A stretch of 64,000 nucleotides of DNA. Origin: Epiperipatus broadwayi (Eukaryota > Onychophora > Udeonychophora > Euonychophora > Peripatidae). Below, one piece after another: positions 45,200-58,999 of this stretch (within the stretch, counting starts at the first letter, position 1; every line of letters begins with the position of its first letter). The notes below the pieces were generated by a model that was not told the DNA's origin, did no database searches, and saw only the letters and a program-made list of their open reading frames with translations. The position numbers were made by a program, and so were the translations under genes. The DNA is taken from NCBI GenBank assembly GCA_028023455.1, contig JAQFVV010012394.1, positions 19,300,353 to 19,364,352 of the forward strand, in the 5' to 3' direction.

Positions 45200-48100
45200 T
45201 AAAAAAATGTTTTTATATATAATTTAAAATTTTATGTTGGAAAATTTTATTAAACATCTTAATTTCTATGATCTTCCAATAATCAATAATTTCAATAGTT
45301 CACACTCAATAAAACTGCATAAAATCATAACAAACTTTATTAACTCATGACAGATTTCTTCTTTAAGACTTGTTTTTTTTTCTTCTGGTGAAAAAACAGG
45401 CCCACAAATGCAGAGCTTCCTGTTTTGAATGATCCAATACATCTGTCTCAATACTGTACCGGTCAAAATCGTATGCTTATTCAACAAGACCTAGAATTCA
45501 AGCAAACTATACCAATCTAGCATGTGCGAGATACACAGGTCTGGAACAGTACTAAATGCTAACCTATTTGCCCATACTCCAGGGTCTCTGACTATATGGA
45601 CAACACTTTTGAGGATACTAACAAGCTTTCATTTACTCCAGACCCGGCAATGAGAACAGGGTGAGCAAAGAGACTTGGACATCAATAATATTCAAATAAT
45701 TAGCCAACGATTATTACAAAATATAATACTTAAAGAGCGGTGCAGGCTATTTCTTAATAGATTAATAATCAGGTACATAATATTGTTCAAGGCAATGTTA
45801 AATAAAGAGAGTTAATTAATAATACCAATAAAATCTTCATTCAATTTGAAATAATTTAATTTAACCTAAACAGTCATACAAGAGATTCGGGCAATGAATA
45901 ACAAATGCGAGAATATAGAAAATAATATAATATAACTTTATTGAACAATTAAATACGGTAATAACAAAATAGCTGTATAGAATGTCTGGGCAATGGTAGT
46001 TACAAATTTGATTATGATTTGATTTGCAAGCACGCACTTTAGGGATGAATCAATAAATCATAGAATTTACATAAATATATTAAATTCTTATGAAACTACA
46101 TAAAGTTAGTTAGTGCAATTATTACATATATAGAACAAGAGTAGTTCGTGCAGTTGCTCAGATATGGTGATGCGGTTAATATGCCAAGAATCAAATAAAT
46201 TAATTAGGTAACCAATAATATCTTGGAACTTTAGCCCTCATTTAATATATTATAGATTCGCACTAATGAGTTTTATTAGTCATTACATATATGTGAATAA
46301 GAGTTTAAGACATACGATTTGGAAATGTGCGATCTTTGGGAGATCACTCAGACGCGTGGGAGCAAAACGATTCAGCTTAAAAGAAGCTATAATTCATAAT
46401 CTGATTAGAAAATTAAAATGAGTGGATGGCAAATGACATGCAATTATGACTGGTAGAGAGCATTGCAGGTGGATAGACAACTTATTAATAATACTAAGGT
46501 GGTATTACATTATCACTCACAATTGCATCTAGAGGGGTCGTCATTTAAGATGCTCTTGAGTGGCTTTGTCATATTGTTACAAAAGGAGTATGCCCTGCAC
46601 GATGGCCAAGGTCATATCTCAGAAAAGTAATGGCACATTGGGTGTTTCCCATACAATGATTCATTGGGGATGCCTGGAGAAGATCCCGAGTAGGAAATGC
46701 ATCTACTTTTAGAGGGGTGACGACTAGTGGGATTGGCCATTCCGAAGATCCCAAAATAAATGACAAAGCAAGAAAATTATAAATAATGATTGCAATGATA
46801 CACCTATAATACCCAAAAATATATACATAGTTTGTGTCACTAATGACCACAATAACTTAATAAACATCTCATGATCACTATCTCATGGAGAGTTTTGCTT
46901 TGTTTTGAATTGTTTAACTTAATAAACGCTTGTCTTTTATACGATGCTCTCCTGCGTAAGGGAATGCTTAAACGCAAACCATCCCGGGCAGTTAACTAAC
47001 GATCAATAAATGCACATAGAGGGGTCAGAATTAAAACTAAAAAGGGATAAATTACTCTCTCCCACACTCGGAAATATCTCCATATTTCTATCAGCAATCA
47101 TTGCACAGATAAGTGTGATTACTTACAAAATAAAAGCCTTTCACATCATTATTAATATTAAAATAAAATTACATGTTAAATTCACTGCTAGTGAGATTTT
47201 ATTAGTTAAAATGATAACTTTAATGATGAAATAAGGGTTAAATTTTGTAGTTAGGTGTAATAATTCAACGTAACTATCAAGACCTTCCGGTCATTTAAAG
47301 AATAAAATAATTGGTATAAATAAAGGAATTTTATATTTCCTTAGTTTAATAGGAAAAAACTATTGGGGGGGTGGGTTTCAATTCACTCGCTAGATTGTAT
47401 ACTTTCTTGGCATATCAAAATGAATTAGAATAATAAAATGAGAAAATCAACTTAATTCTAAATTGCCGCACCAAAACAGAAAATTCAACATAGCATTATA
47501 ATAAATTGCACAGAAATTATTAGCATTTATATAATAGCTTTAAAATTAAGCAAGGAAGGAATTGCATACAAGATAATTTAGAATGAGAACAATTTATTAA
47601 TTCAGAGTTCATCGCTGGCGGCAAGATAGATATTGCTTTGAGCTTGAGGACACGATGATGTAGGTAATCAGTGGATCATGATCATGGACTAGCTTGGGTT
47701 TGAAACAGGCATTGGTAGAGATTGAAGAGTCTTTCAAGCACACATTTTACTGGACAGTTCGCATATTCAGTTTAGATGTTTCTAACCGGACACAGTGAGC
47801 TAGATAAGCCTCCCAAAGGTAGAGGTGGATGATCTCCTTTACCCTCCATGATTTTGCTGCACAACACAAACTTGCATGAAGTATATGATCTTCGAATGGA
47901 GCACGAAACAAAAAGCAGACCAAAAAATCTAAAATTTTAGCTATTTATACATAAGCACACCTTAAAGAATCAGCTGCTGCCTCAAACTCGGACACCTGGT
48001 TGAGATTCCAAGTTGACCTCAATTCCCATATATAGGAATGAAAAAAACTAGTGCAGTAAATAGTCAGATAAAATAAAGAACCTCTGGCATCTATGACCTT
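45200..48100. other. Less AT-rich block of unidentified repeat-like sequence
   Basis: The block is clearly richer in G and C than its surroundings and has no A/T microsatellites. Motifs such as TTATTGAACAATTAAATACG (45932-45951) and GTCTGGGCAATGGTAGTTAC recall untranslated parts of retroelements. A minus-strand open frame at 46569-46850 contains RDLLQASPMNHCMGNTQCAI but no domain I can name. A G7 run is at 47365-47371. I cannot assign this block to a known element. Confidence 0.4.
46853..46927. mobile_element. F1 foldback element, copy F, minimal 49-bp remnant
   Basis: The sequence ATCTCATGATCACTATCTCA followed by TGGAGAGTTTTGCTTTG is the D-type F1 element with nearly all of its interior deleted. 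An exact 13-bp direct repeat TAACTTAATAAAC flanks it at 46853-46865 and 46915-46927. Part of that repeat (TAAAC) may belong to the element end. Confidence 0.65.
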
Positions 48101-48170
48101 GCATGTATTTTAAGAATGATACAAAGTCCCGCAAAATTTTAAAATAAAACCGATTGCATTGCTTCACTCT

Positions 48171-48360
48171 TAAATATCAGCTTACCCTACACAAATTATT
48201 AGCAATAAACTTTCGAAATACGCGGTTTTATCTCTTAAATGACAATTTTATTTCTACACAAATTACTAGCAATAAACTTTCAAAAAATACCACGGTTTGT
48301 CTCTTAAATGACCATTTTATTTTACACAAATTACCAGCAATAAATAAATATTCAAAATAC
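48171..48360. repeat. Tandem repeat of a 65-bp unit, about three copies
   Basis: The unit contains TACACAAATTACTAGCAATAAA, ACTTTC, CGGTTT and CTCTTAAATGACCATTTTAT, at about 48190, 48256 and 48323. Small differences between copies show it is not an assembly duplicate. The open frame across it (48154-48363) is an artefact of the repeat. Confidence 0.8.
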
Positions 48361-49291
48361 TAGGGTTATAAAATTTACAAAAGATATATAATATAAAGTG
48401 ATTAGAAAGTTATTGAAATAAAATTACAAAATTTTATAACTTTCAAATGTTAATTTTCATACGCACATATATATGTGTAAGTTAAATGGGCAAACGAACT
48501 AAATATTCGTACATCCATACATCTCTATACAAACTATTGCCTATTAAATATATATAATTCAGGTTCAAACTAGTTCTAGTGACTATACAATTGGCACTAG
48601 GTGAAGCGTAAATTTGCAGAACAGATTTCCAGCTTCAATACCTACTATATAACACTGATTTATAAATGATTTATCTTTACTGAAAGTGGCCAAGCAATTT
48701 TGCACTATAAAATTGGCAGCATTAGCAGCAATTGATAATACCTTTTCATATAACATTATTTATTGATAAATTTTTATTCTGGACATCGACAAACCACTTA
48801 AAATTTTTTAATTCATTACAAAATTATATTGCTATTTTCTTTTTTTGTACTTCAAATTGATTCTGCATCTTCAATCATTTGATTCATTTTTTACAATAAT
48901 ATTTAAGTTGAACATATATTTCCAAATTTTTTTTTTTTAGCAAGAATTATTCCTATATAGAAATCTTTTTTTTTTTTTTTAGAAAAAGAAACTTATTTTA
49001 AAGTAGGAGGTATTTCCTTTTATTTTTACTATTTATAAATTTAAAAGTGTGTACACTATAAACAATTTCAAAATGTCAAGTGAATAATAAAATCTGTTAC
49101 CAAAACATAGACTTAACAATCGAGAAATACCTCTAATAATTTTACCCGAACAAAAAGCACAAAAGTAGTTTCAGTAGCATATTTGATATCCTAAATTTAA
49201 AAATACAATATTTTATCTTTCCATCATCAGATTTTCAATTGGATGGACGGTTGAAGAGTTGGAGTGTGTAGTAGATTGGAGCCTGTCCATT

Positions 49292-49372
49292 AAAGTATGA
49301 AGATTATCTATCTTAATATATATCTGAGCATTTATAGTATATATGTGTGGGAGATAATATTTTAACTAATAA
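49292..49372 (+). repeat. F2 head fragment
   Basis: CTATCTTAATATATATCTGAG, then TATATGTGTGGGAGATAATA, matches the head of the F2 copy at 14396-14445. The ribozyme-like part is absent; the LINE 3' end follows. Confidence 0.55.
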
Positions 49373-49374
49373 TG

Positions 49375-50272
49375 GAAGAGAAAATGCAACAGAGAATATG
49401 AACAGCCATCAAATTTGTATACAGCTCGCACAGTTTATGTGCACAGTGTTCACAATGAATTTGTATAATATTGTATGATGTTCTGACATATATAAAGTAT
49501 GACACCTTGCTGCCATATCCAAGCAAATGGATCAAGGACTTAAGAGAACACATAACCAAACTATTTCCCATTACCAAGCAAACCTTGGAGACTAAAAGCA
49601 ACTATTGGGATGTCTATGGGCTCATATATCCCAAACAAGACAAAATGCCAACTCAACTAAACCTTTGCAACAGGATAATCATTACGAGGTCAAGACTTTA
49701 GGCTTATGAACCCAAATATATCTATTTTGTTCTAAAATATAACCTTTCCTCTCTTCCCACTAATTATTTTCTAGTGTGGAAGAGAGGTTTCCAGAAGCTG
49801 GAGCCACTGTGCAGCCTATGCAAGACTGGCGATGGAATTCTACATCTTTTCTTTCATTGTTCCTTTCTTGGTCAGCTGTGGGCTAGGATAGTGGCCAATG
49901 TTCCTCCTAACAGTGCAAACGTACTATCACTTTTGAGAGCATTCAAAAGCAGCGTTTTTGCAGTCGTTAGAATGGCCATTTTGATTTTTTTCTCAATCTG
50001 GTTCACAAGGTGCACGGCAGTGTTAAAACTGACTGATCTCAGCCCTTGGACAGTTTACCTGCAGATCATGAAGAAGCTCAGGAGCAGAGACCGACTTCTG
50101 GCTCCGGAAAGACTGCACAGAGAAACCTGATCACAACACAATCTCCTGGACGATGAATAATAAACTCAGAGACTTTCTACTCCAGTTCATGTTCCTATTG
50201 TGTGTATAAATTCAATGTAACTTCAACAAACTTCATGAATAAATTCTTTTTTTTCTTAATAAAAAAAAAAAG
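49375..50272 (+). pseudogene. LINE 3' end with RT zinc-binding domain and poly(A) tail
   Basis: Two frames (49471-49701 and 49774-50130), joined by a decayed region, encode the C-terminus of a LINE pol. The second has CSLCKTGDGILHLFFHCSFL, the CxxC...HxxxxC signature of the zinc-binding domain that follows reverse transcriptase, and ILIFFSIWFTRC. The 3' UTR leads to AATAAATTC and a poly(A) run at 50262-50272. The GC content is higher than its flanks, suggesting a younger insertion than the LINE at 10.5-12.4 kb. This domain type and a poly(A) tail point to an L1/Tx1-like element, but the RT itself is missing. Confidence 0.75.
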
Positions 50273-50866
50273 TATAGCAATTTTAATTTTTTAATATTGG
50301 TAAATTTTGAGGGGAAATGTATATTAATTTGTATAAAAAAGAATAGTTAAGTCAAATATTTTAAACATTAGGGAGAAAAACTAATATGCAATATTTGTTG
50401 CTGAAAAGTTGTCATGGGTTTTATATCATTAAAATAGATGTGAAATAGTTATAATAATAAAAACATCTATTTAAAAAAGATCTGATTGTCAAATTATGGA
50501 TTTTTCATTTTATGAAAAAATATCAAATAATGACACAATGCTCATTCTCTCACTAAGAATTAAAATTATTTCTATGAAAATAAATTTATTATTTAATCAT
50601 CCGTTATTTCTGTTTTTGAAATTATAATATTTTTTTATAATTCTTTTGTTACTTTTTAAACCAAAAACTTTCTCACATTTATTTTTCTCTTTACATCATA
50701 TCTGTTTAATTTGACCCTAATTGTATATTCTTTTCCATTTATAACTTGAAATTTTTAAATTTTTCTGTTTGATGCTTTGTTTTTAGTATACTTGTGACTT
50801 ATTATGGTAAGTAAATAATAATCTAATGAGTAGATTTTTCCATTCCATTTTACAGTTGTCTAAAGC

Positions 50867-50930
50867 AATGGTTCTCAATTTATTTTAATTATAAAACTCT
50901 TCTCATTTTGATAAAATAATTTTCTGATTA
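50867..50930. repeat. hAT-like terminus
   Basis: CAATGGTTCTCAATTTATTT closely resembles the CAGTGGTTCTCAA-type terminal repeat of hAT elements. I did not find a matching end or target duplication. Confidence 0.4.
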
Positions 50931-53900
50931 TAAATAAAATAAATCAAAAGTAATTTATTGAAAATATAAAAAAAAACAAAAACAGATTAATAATGGAAAA
51001 GGAAATGTTAATTCAAATTGATTATTAATATAAAAGATTAACCTTTTTTCTTTCAACATTCTTTCTAGATTTCTTTAATTGTGGATAGCTGAATTTTAAT
51101 ATCCAGTTAATTCTCTATTTTGTTTTTGTCATAGTATAGAGCAGATATTCTTTGTACATATTTTGAATTAATAATTACAGTCCAAAAATTAACTTTATTG
51201 TGGAACTCTAAATTTTACATGGCAGAGTTCTAGAATACTGTGAAATCCCAATTGGGAATTCTGGGTCTAGTGAATTAAGACAGATTTCATATTCTATGAT
51301 AATCATAAAAGATAGCAACAATATTTTGGCTACTAAAGAGATTTTTCAAACAAGATAGTTCTCAAAAGTAGAAAAAAATTTAAACTCATTTTTGTTTGTG
51401 GTCTTTGTCAATAAAATTTGTGAAGTTTTATATTATACTATCAAAGTTTTTAATGATTATGGTACTTTAATATTCAATAGATGATGTTTTTCAATCCAAA
51501 CATTCAACATGGAGATGAGATTTTTTTCTTTATAATGAAAAGTTGTTAGTTAAAGGTTTCATTGAGTAGACTGAAATTTCAGAAAATATGCTGTTATTAA
51601 ATTGTAATAAAAGTTGAACATATTTAAAGAAAATTAAATTAGTTTATGAGAAGATAAAAATAGTTAAGAATTCTTTGATGGAGACATGAATATGGAAAAG
51701 TATAAATATTGAAAATAGAGATAAATTAACAATGAATTGAAAGAAATTTTGAGAAAGAAAAAATACTATGTAAAAGCAGGTTTAATGTATAGTAGAATAA
51801 ATTATTAGTTGTGAAAGCAAATAATGAAAATTTATTGATGAGAAATACTTTTTTTTTTGGAGTGTAGATCTTTTTTTTATTCATTTAACTTATCATAAAC
51901 ATTATGCAAATATGTAATTTAACTTAATGTATATCAATCTTATATAGCAAGATAAGTAAAGATGTCTTGTATTTATCATTAGAATATTTAAATTTTTGAG
52001 TGCGCTAACTTGAATGCATGAATAAAAGTAGCTGTTATTAATCAGAAATCGGTTGATAATGTTTGCATTCTCTTACTGAACATTATTCATATCTTACAGA
52101 GATGATTAGTAATGGAGGTCAAATTCACCATTGTAATCTAAAGTATATTTTCCTTAATTAATTTGAAATCTACATAGCTATATATGCAAGCTAGTTTGAG
52201 TTCAAAATCATAGAATGCAAAACTTTTATCTTTAACTTAAGTAGCCTTGTATCGATGCAATGCAGTATCTTTTATATAAAATAAATTAGCCAGAAATTGA
52301 TCAAAAGGTCTTTTGGGTACGGTATTTAGTCAATTATTTAAATTTTATATAGTAAAATAAAGGCTATCTCTATTTAACTACAACAAGACATCAACAATGT
52401 TTATTTAAAGGAAAAAATGTAGATAAGGATAAAATAGACTGCCAATAATAATAAAAAATAACATGAAAAAAAAATGTAGAACTGGATAATATTCCACTGG
52501 CTCCTTGAAGTTTAATATTTGTAAATAAATTTACATCTCAGGTGAATGATCAATAATCTTAATGCTATTAAAGAAAAAAATCGAATACTGTTTAGTAAAT
52601 TGTTATAGTTTTAGAATAGTTTATTTTATTATTAAACCTAGGGTAAATTTTTGAATTTTAATTTGGATGTAGATAAAGAAAAAAGATAAGGAATGTAAAT
52701 AGAATCACAATAATTATTCTTGAGAGCAAAGAGAATTTAATATTTGTTTTATTGATTTTGATATTTGTTTCATTTAGTTTGGTAAAGTACAGCATTTTGA
52801 AATGGAAAGATAAATTGAAAGGAAACAAAAAAAAATTTACAAAATCTCTATATGGGAGATAAAAATATTTGTAAAATTAAATAACTTATTTATATATGTG
52901 TGTGTGTAAAATATAAATATTTTAACTTTTGATTAACTATTTAATGGAAATGATAAATGAATATTGTTAGAAAAAAATAAATTTGACATAAGAAGAAGAA
53001 AGAATGATATAATAAATTTTCTAATATGGAAAAAGCACTTGCAAATAGTGGGGTTGAATCTAATAGAATGGTAAATTAGGATTGATAAAATTTGGAATGA
53101 CAATAAATGAGAATAGATGAAAACATTAGTAGAAAATTGCCAAACATTAAAATTAATAAATATGTAGGAAGTTTATAATAGTGAAAAATAAATTAAAATA
53201 TGATAATTGAACAGATTTTTAATAAGAAATTAATATTATTTTGTAAACCATCCTTGAATTGGGAATTATGAGAGTCTTTTTGTTTGAATTGTAGTTTGAA
53301 GATTCAGAAATTCAGACTATTTAAAAGATAGTTTTGTCAGTACTAATTCATTTAGTTGTTTTACAGTAATCCTGACAAAGACTTTGTGGTCCTAGTGATT
53401 AAGAATAATTGTATGAAATTTTTTATAAATGTTTTACATTAAAATCATTGTGAAGATAAGATCAATTGATTCTTCTCACCTTTAATTATAGTGTTTTTGA
53501 GAGTAGTGGTATAATTTTATAATTGAATATTTTTTTATAGACTGGATAGAAAATAAAGAAAAGCATGTACTATTATTAATTTTTAAAGTTATTCATTTCC
53601 GTAAGAGTTTTACTTATTTTATATAGAGAGCTGAAGCTCAGATTTCTAATTTTCATATTTAAGAAAAATATCTGAGGCAGTAGAAAACAATATCCTGAGG
53701 TGATAGATTGCATCTAGAGAGATTGAAGTTATCTTCATTGATAATGGATGAATATTATTAGTATAGAGTAAGGATGATCAATCTGTTAAGGATTAAATTA
53801 AAGTGTATAAGAATTTATGGGAGCATATTTTTATTAAGATAAATAATGAAATTTTGAATTTTTATTGAGCCAGAAAATTCAAAAACTGTTGTGAGCAAAG

Positions 53901-53980
53901 ATATAATTGATATATTGTTTTTATCTATTTAGTCAAAACTTTTGAATAGTTAATTAAAAAAGTGTATCTAATTATATAGC
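50931..53980. other. AT-rich stretch without a recognisable gene
   Basis: Purine-rich on the + strand from about 51540 to 53850, with many stops in all frames. It could hide very old LINE coding sequence, but nothing can be named. Confidence 0.45.
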
Positions 53981-53984
53981 TTCT

Positions 53985-55900
53985 ATAACAGGTTTCCAAA
54001 TTTATTTAACCTACTATCCCTTTTTTTGGAAAAGAAACTCCCATCCTAAGCGTCTTTATGCAAAAAACACATGCACACAAATTTAACATTCCTTGAAATA
54101 TTTATATTTCTTCTCAAGTTAATAAGATATTATAGTAAATAAGATGCCTTGAAGCTTGAAATTATAAAATTATTTCTAAAAATCATCATAGTAATATCAC
54201 TCTATACATTGTAAATTAAGATCATAAAAGATATTATTAAAATAAAAGTCATGAATAACATTAAAAATAGTTTTAATGAGAAGGATGAATCTGATGCACT
54301 GCTATCAATTTACTAATGTTAGGATCAATTTTTATTAGCAGCTTTTTTAAATTAACATGATTAACTATTTGCTGTCAATTTTTTATTTATTTAACAGATT
54401 TGTGATTGCACCGAATCCACATTCCACAAAATATGAAAGCAATGTCATTAAAAATTTCTGTACTATAGTGACAATATAGGGTAAAAAGGATGTAACCAGA
54501 CTTGTAGCTCTTTGAATTTAAACTTCATTTTTTTATTTATTGTTACTTCTATTAATTCTTGCAATTTTAGATATGCTTCTGTTTTGTACAGTACTTGAAA
54601 TAGAGTCTAAAACCTAATTATGTGTGATCATTTTAAGAATATCTGCAAATTGTTTAGTGAAGTGAGAATGGAGAGATTCCATAATAATAATCATAATAAA
54701 TAAGCAAGTTTTGACCATGTTTCATGTTTTTTTGCTGTTGATAAATTTTGAAAATGGCTGAATTTTGTAAATTTCATTTATTCAAAAGTTTTGCCACAAA
54801 TGCAGAAATAATAGTTTTATTTTGATTAAATTCAATTTATCTTGATAGAACTGTAGATTTATTTTATTTATTAAACTGATCTATCGAATATGCTTTATCA
54901 TTTTTGAATCAATCAAGTTAGCTTATATTGCATCATCTTTGTTTTTTAGAAACTAGCACTGTGTCAGAGTTTATAAAATTGATACAAATAATAATCTTTT
55001 GATAACCAACAAACTTCTATATGAAGTAGAAAATGATTGAAATCTCTATAATTTTTAATACAAAGTTGTCCAAACATTCTGTCGAACAATGAATTGTTTT
55101 TGATTTTGTTGATAGTTTTAATGACCTATGTAGATGTTCATTCATATTTTTGGCAATTAAATTTGGCGATGAATGACACTGTATAGCAAGTACGTTAAGG
55201 ATAGCTTTTTTAAAAAAAATATGCAAGAAAACTGCTGTAGCTTCCTATCGTTGCTAAAGCACCATTAGTTGCAATCAATGGATATTTCTCTAAAAAAAAT
55301 TTTCCAATGCATGAAATATCTATTCTCTCTTAGTATCGTTTTGCAAATTTTTAGCGAACAATAATTCTTGGTAATTTTTTTTTTTTATGAATTGCATATA
55401 TGCCAAGTTAAGACATTATTTTTCTGGAAAAGTTAATTCATCAAGATGTTTAGAGAATTAGGATATTATTAAGTACATAATGAATTTTTAATGTCTTGAA
55501 CCATTTCATCAATACTTTATTGTTGTTCTGAAATTTTTTTGGTAATATAAAATGCTAGCTTGTATAGCAAAATAGTGGCTGGTAGAATTTATGCTTCACC
55601 ACTAGTATATTATTTTCTTGATTTATCAATTAGTAACAAAATGTAGAACTATGCAAACCATTTTTGCTTGTATTCTTTTGAAAAGAGTTTGTCAATGTAG
55701 TCTGTCTCAAAATTTTTTCTTTAAATTCTTGACAATAAGATAAATCCTTTCTTTATCAGCATGAATTTGTATCAAATATTCTTATAGTCTTGAAAGTTTT
55801 TACATTTATTCTATAAAACTTTGTGGCAAATCAGGCACATTGACATTGTATTATTTATAGATGACAATAAAACTACAATTCACATATTCAATACAATATT
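53985..55900 (-). pseudogene. hAT transposase relic (SCAND3/ZBED-like family)
   Basis: On the minus strand the fragments read, in order: NGALATIGSYSSFLAYF (the usual CTDGAxAMxG... catalytic-region block, about 55200-55275) and then KKAILNVLAIQCHSSPNLIA with KNMNEHLHRSLK (55120-55210). IEVCWLSKD, the counterpart of HTEVRWLSRG, follows at about 55000-55030, and finally VECGFGAITNLLNK (about 54370-54420), the C-terminal dimerisation region. This order is that of the hAT transposases from which SCAND3 and ZBED-type genes derive. Many stops and frameshifts are present. The right terminus may be CAGGTTTCCAAATTTATTTA at about 53989. The N-terminal BED finger was not found. Confidence 0.75.
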
Positions 55901-58317
55901 ATTCACTTTCAAAAAATAAAAATTAAAGTTCTTGGATATAGATATAAAATTATCAAGAGATATAACAATTTATATAATTCTCACTAGACCAAATTTTTTT
56001 TGCAATAATTATGTTATTAATTTAAATAGCACTGACAACATTAGATATATAGTGGTTTTTGCATGAGATGCCAAAAGACAAACAAACTAAAGTATTAGTG
56101 AAACTAATAAACAGGGTTTTGTTCTTTGCTCAGCATTAATTTCAAGCATTTGATATTAAATTGACAAATGTCAAACTTAATTTATCAGTAAATAATTACA
56201 AAAAAAAAAATCAACATGCAATTAAAAATCAGTCAACAATTTTTATTTATTATGCTCTTATTTGAATAATTTTTTATTATTAATACATACTTTATTCACC
56301 AATTAATAGATAATTTAATAAATATTAATTATTATCACTTTTTACAGTTTCATTCCTCTGCTTTTGTTAATATTGTAATAAAAAGTATATATATATGGAC
56401 TGTATAAATTCAAATAATATTGTACCAATAGAAGTCTACTATAATTTTATTATTAGTAAGCACTAAAAACATAGAAATATAGGGCAGATAATGAATAAAA
56501 GAGCATATAAATTGCTGTTTTATTGAGCAACAATAGTAATTTGCTGTCTACGTGATTTGTAATCCATTGAGATATGAATTAAAAATTTTAAATACTTAAG
56601 TTGCCTATTTATATTATTATAAATGAATCATTGCATGTACACAATCATGTCAAAGCATGCTGGATTTCCCAATAATTGCAATATTCCCACTTGCCAATAT
56701 TTGATTGTTAAGATCTGGTGGCAGATTTGATCACATATCAGTTTTGCATTTTATTTATTTATGTGAAAAATAAATATTACAATTTTAACTCTTATGATGT
56801 TTTACAGCAGATAAAATGTGTACAAATGGTTTTTCAAAATTGGTTTTTTCCCCCTACCCTCTTTTTTTATTCGATCCCAAATTACAAGCAAGGCTACTAC
56901 TTCCTCCTGGATAATTCCAATGTTTCCAGGAGATAAAACTTTGGAAAGGAAATCTGCTGTATTTGAAATGAAAATAGATTGTTAACAGATATATGAACTA
57001 GCTCCAGACCTTTTGAACAGTTTATAATCAAAGTGCATCATGGTGGAATTTTTAATTTGAATCACAAATGTAAAAACAAATATTTCATCTTTTTAGATTT
57101 TAAATTTATAGGATAATGGTGGTTGTAATATTGTTGCAGTTCAAAAGATATCAATGTTTTAATGTTTTGAAGGCAAACTTTGAGACTTTGGTATAATAAT
57201 TATTGAGTTTTTTTAATCATTTTATATATAAAATCCCTAAATGTCCATAACATTGTCATGTGATATTCAAGCCAAACATTTCTTTGTTAGAGGACATATT
57301 TTTGAAGGAAAAAAATTATTATTTGTTCTGCCATTATAATTCTTTTACAAAGCATTTTATGCGAAAGAAGTAATTCCTTCCCTATATTTAAAGAGGCTTG
57401 ATTTGATTACGAGCATTTTATTCAAAGCAAGTGATTCCACAAATGGTATTTTACAAAAGACACACAGAATAAAACTTTTGAAAGAAAAAACACTTGAAAA
57501 TAAATCAGTACTTTAAATATTGTACAGAACTGAATAGGTGTAGTATTTAAATCATGAAGTAAATGTGATTAAAGTACATATATTCATGTTTGAAATGTGA
57601 TATTTAGTGAGGGGAAAAAAAATAGGTGCTTATAGTTCCATATTTACATTTAGTTTTAGTTGGTGGGAATAAAAATTATTAAAGCAACATTTAAATTTTT
57701 TTTTTCCAGAAATGTTAAATAAAAAGATCATATTACAAGAACAATGGCCTTTACATAGGCCAGGGACATGCCTGGTCTAATTATAAAAAAAATATCAGTT
57801 TTTAACTTGGATTGTTATTGGTATTAATTTAAATTTAAAAAAGCTACCATATTGTTTTAGATAGAATATGAAACTTGAATGATGAAATGCAGCACAGATT
57901 CCAATATTCTGCTTCTGCATTTATTATGTTAAAAAGTAAAGTATTTTCATCCTAGGGTTATAATTGTTTTAACTTAGTTGGATGTTTTATTGAATTTATT
58001 TTATAGAATTGAGGCATGGATCTTCAGAAATCTAATATTGATTGCCTTTGTTGAAAGGATATAAAATAGATTGGAGAGCTACTATTTAGCTAGGTTTTTA
58101 AAAGGTACAGAAGTTAAAAGACAGTATTTCAAGTTGTCTAGACTAAAGGTTTAGTAATTTATATGGACTTATTGTGTTTCATTGATAGATTACGGTGTCG
58201 CCAGAAGTTTTTATTCTTTGTCATTTTTTTTTTCTAAAGAGAGTTGGATTGAGTTGACTCATTTATTGATGAATATTGCAATGACTGAATTAATTATAAT
58301 GTTATATACTTATCTTT

Positions 58318-58425
58318 TTTACATGTGTGTGATCATGTTCATGGGTTGTATGAGATAGAATGGATGACTGAAGGGAGCTTGAAAGCCTGGGTTTAAATCA
58401 CTATATTACAACTATATATACTAAA
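58318..58425 (+). repeat. F2 tail fragment
   Basis: TTTTTTACATGTGTGTGATC, GTATGAGATAGAATGGATGA and GGGTTTAAATCAC match the 3' two thirds of F2. The ribozyme-like part is missing. Confidence 0.6.
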
Positions 58426-58999
58426 AGATATTATTACAAGAATCAATTTTTCTTTCTTTAAGGAAATAATGAATTTTAGATTGTGTATGAAAGTAATATG
58501 GAATATTTCAACGAATGTGTTAATCATAGTTATAAAATCCTTTGTTCAAAATTATATAGCAAAAAAAAAAACCAACTACCTAGAACTTAAATACTAATAG
58601 AAAGATTAACCCCTAGATTTGGAAAAATTTCTGAGATATTTGATAATTGAAATATTACAAAATTATCACCCTACAGCTAGTTTTTAAAGATATAGATAGG
58701 TTTTTTAAAGTCTCATAACATGTATAAAAACAATAATGAAATTATTAAACAAATTTCTATTAAAATAATTTTAAAGTATGAAAACTTATTTTTCAAAAAA
58801 ATTATAATTATTTAATAATAAACTTATATTAACCATTTCAAATATATATTTTTTTTATCACACTATTCAAAATTAAATAGTAATCAATTTAATCAACTTA
58901 AAAAGAGGGAAAGGGGTAATCTATTCATTCATAATCAACTTTACCAATTACAAAATTATTGCAGGACATTTGTTAATTGAAATTTTATTAAAAATGTTT

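Noticed and set aside
46569-46850. 93-codon minus-strand open frame with mixed composition
   Set aside because: No domain, no splice or start support; it lies in an unidentified repeat-like block.
50867-53999. A single hAT element spanning both hAT-like termini
   Set aside because: The termini at 50867 and 53989 do not form an inverted pair, and no shared 8-bp duplication was found.
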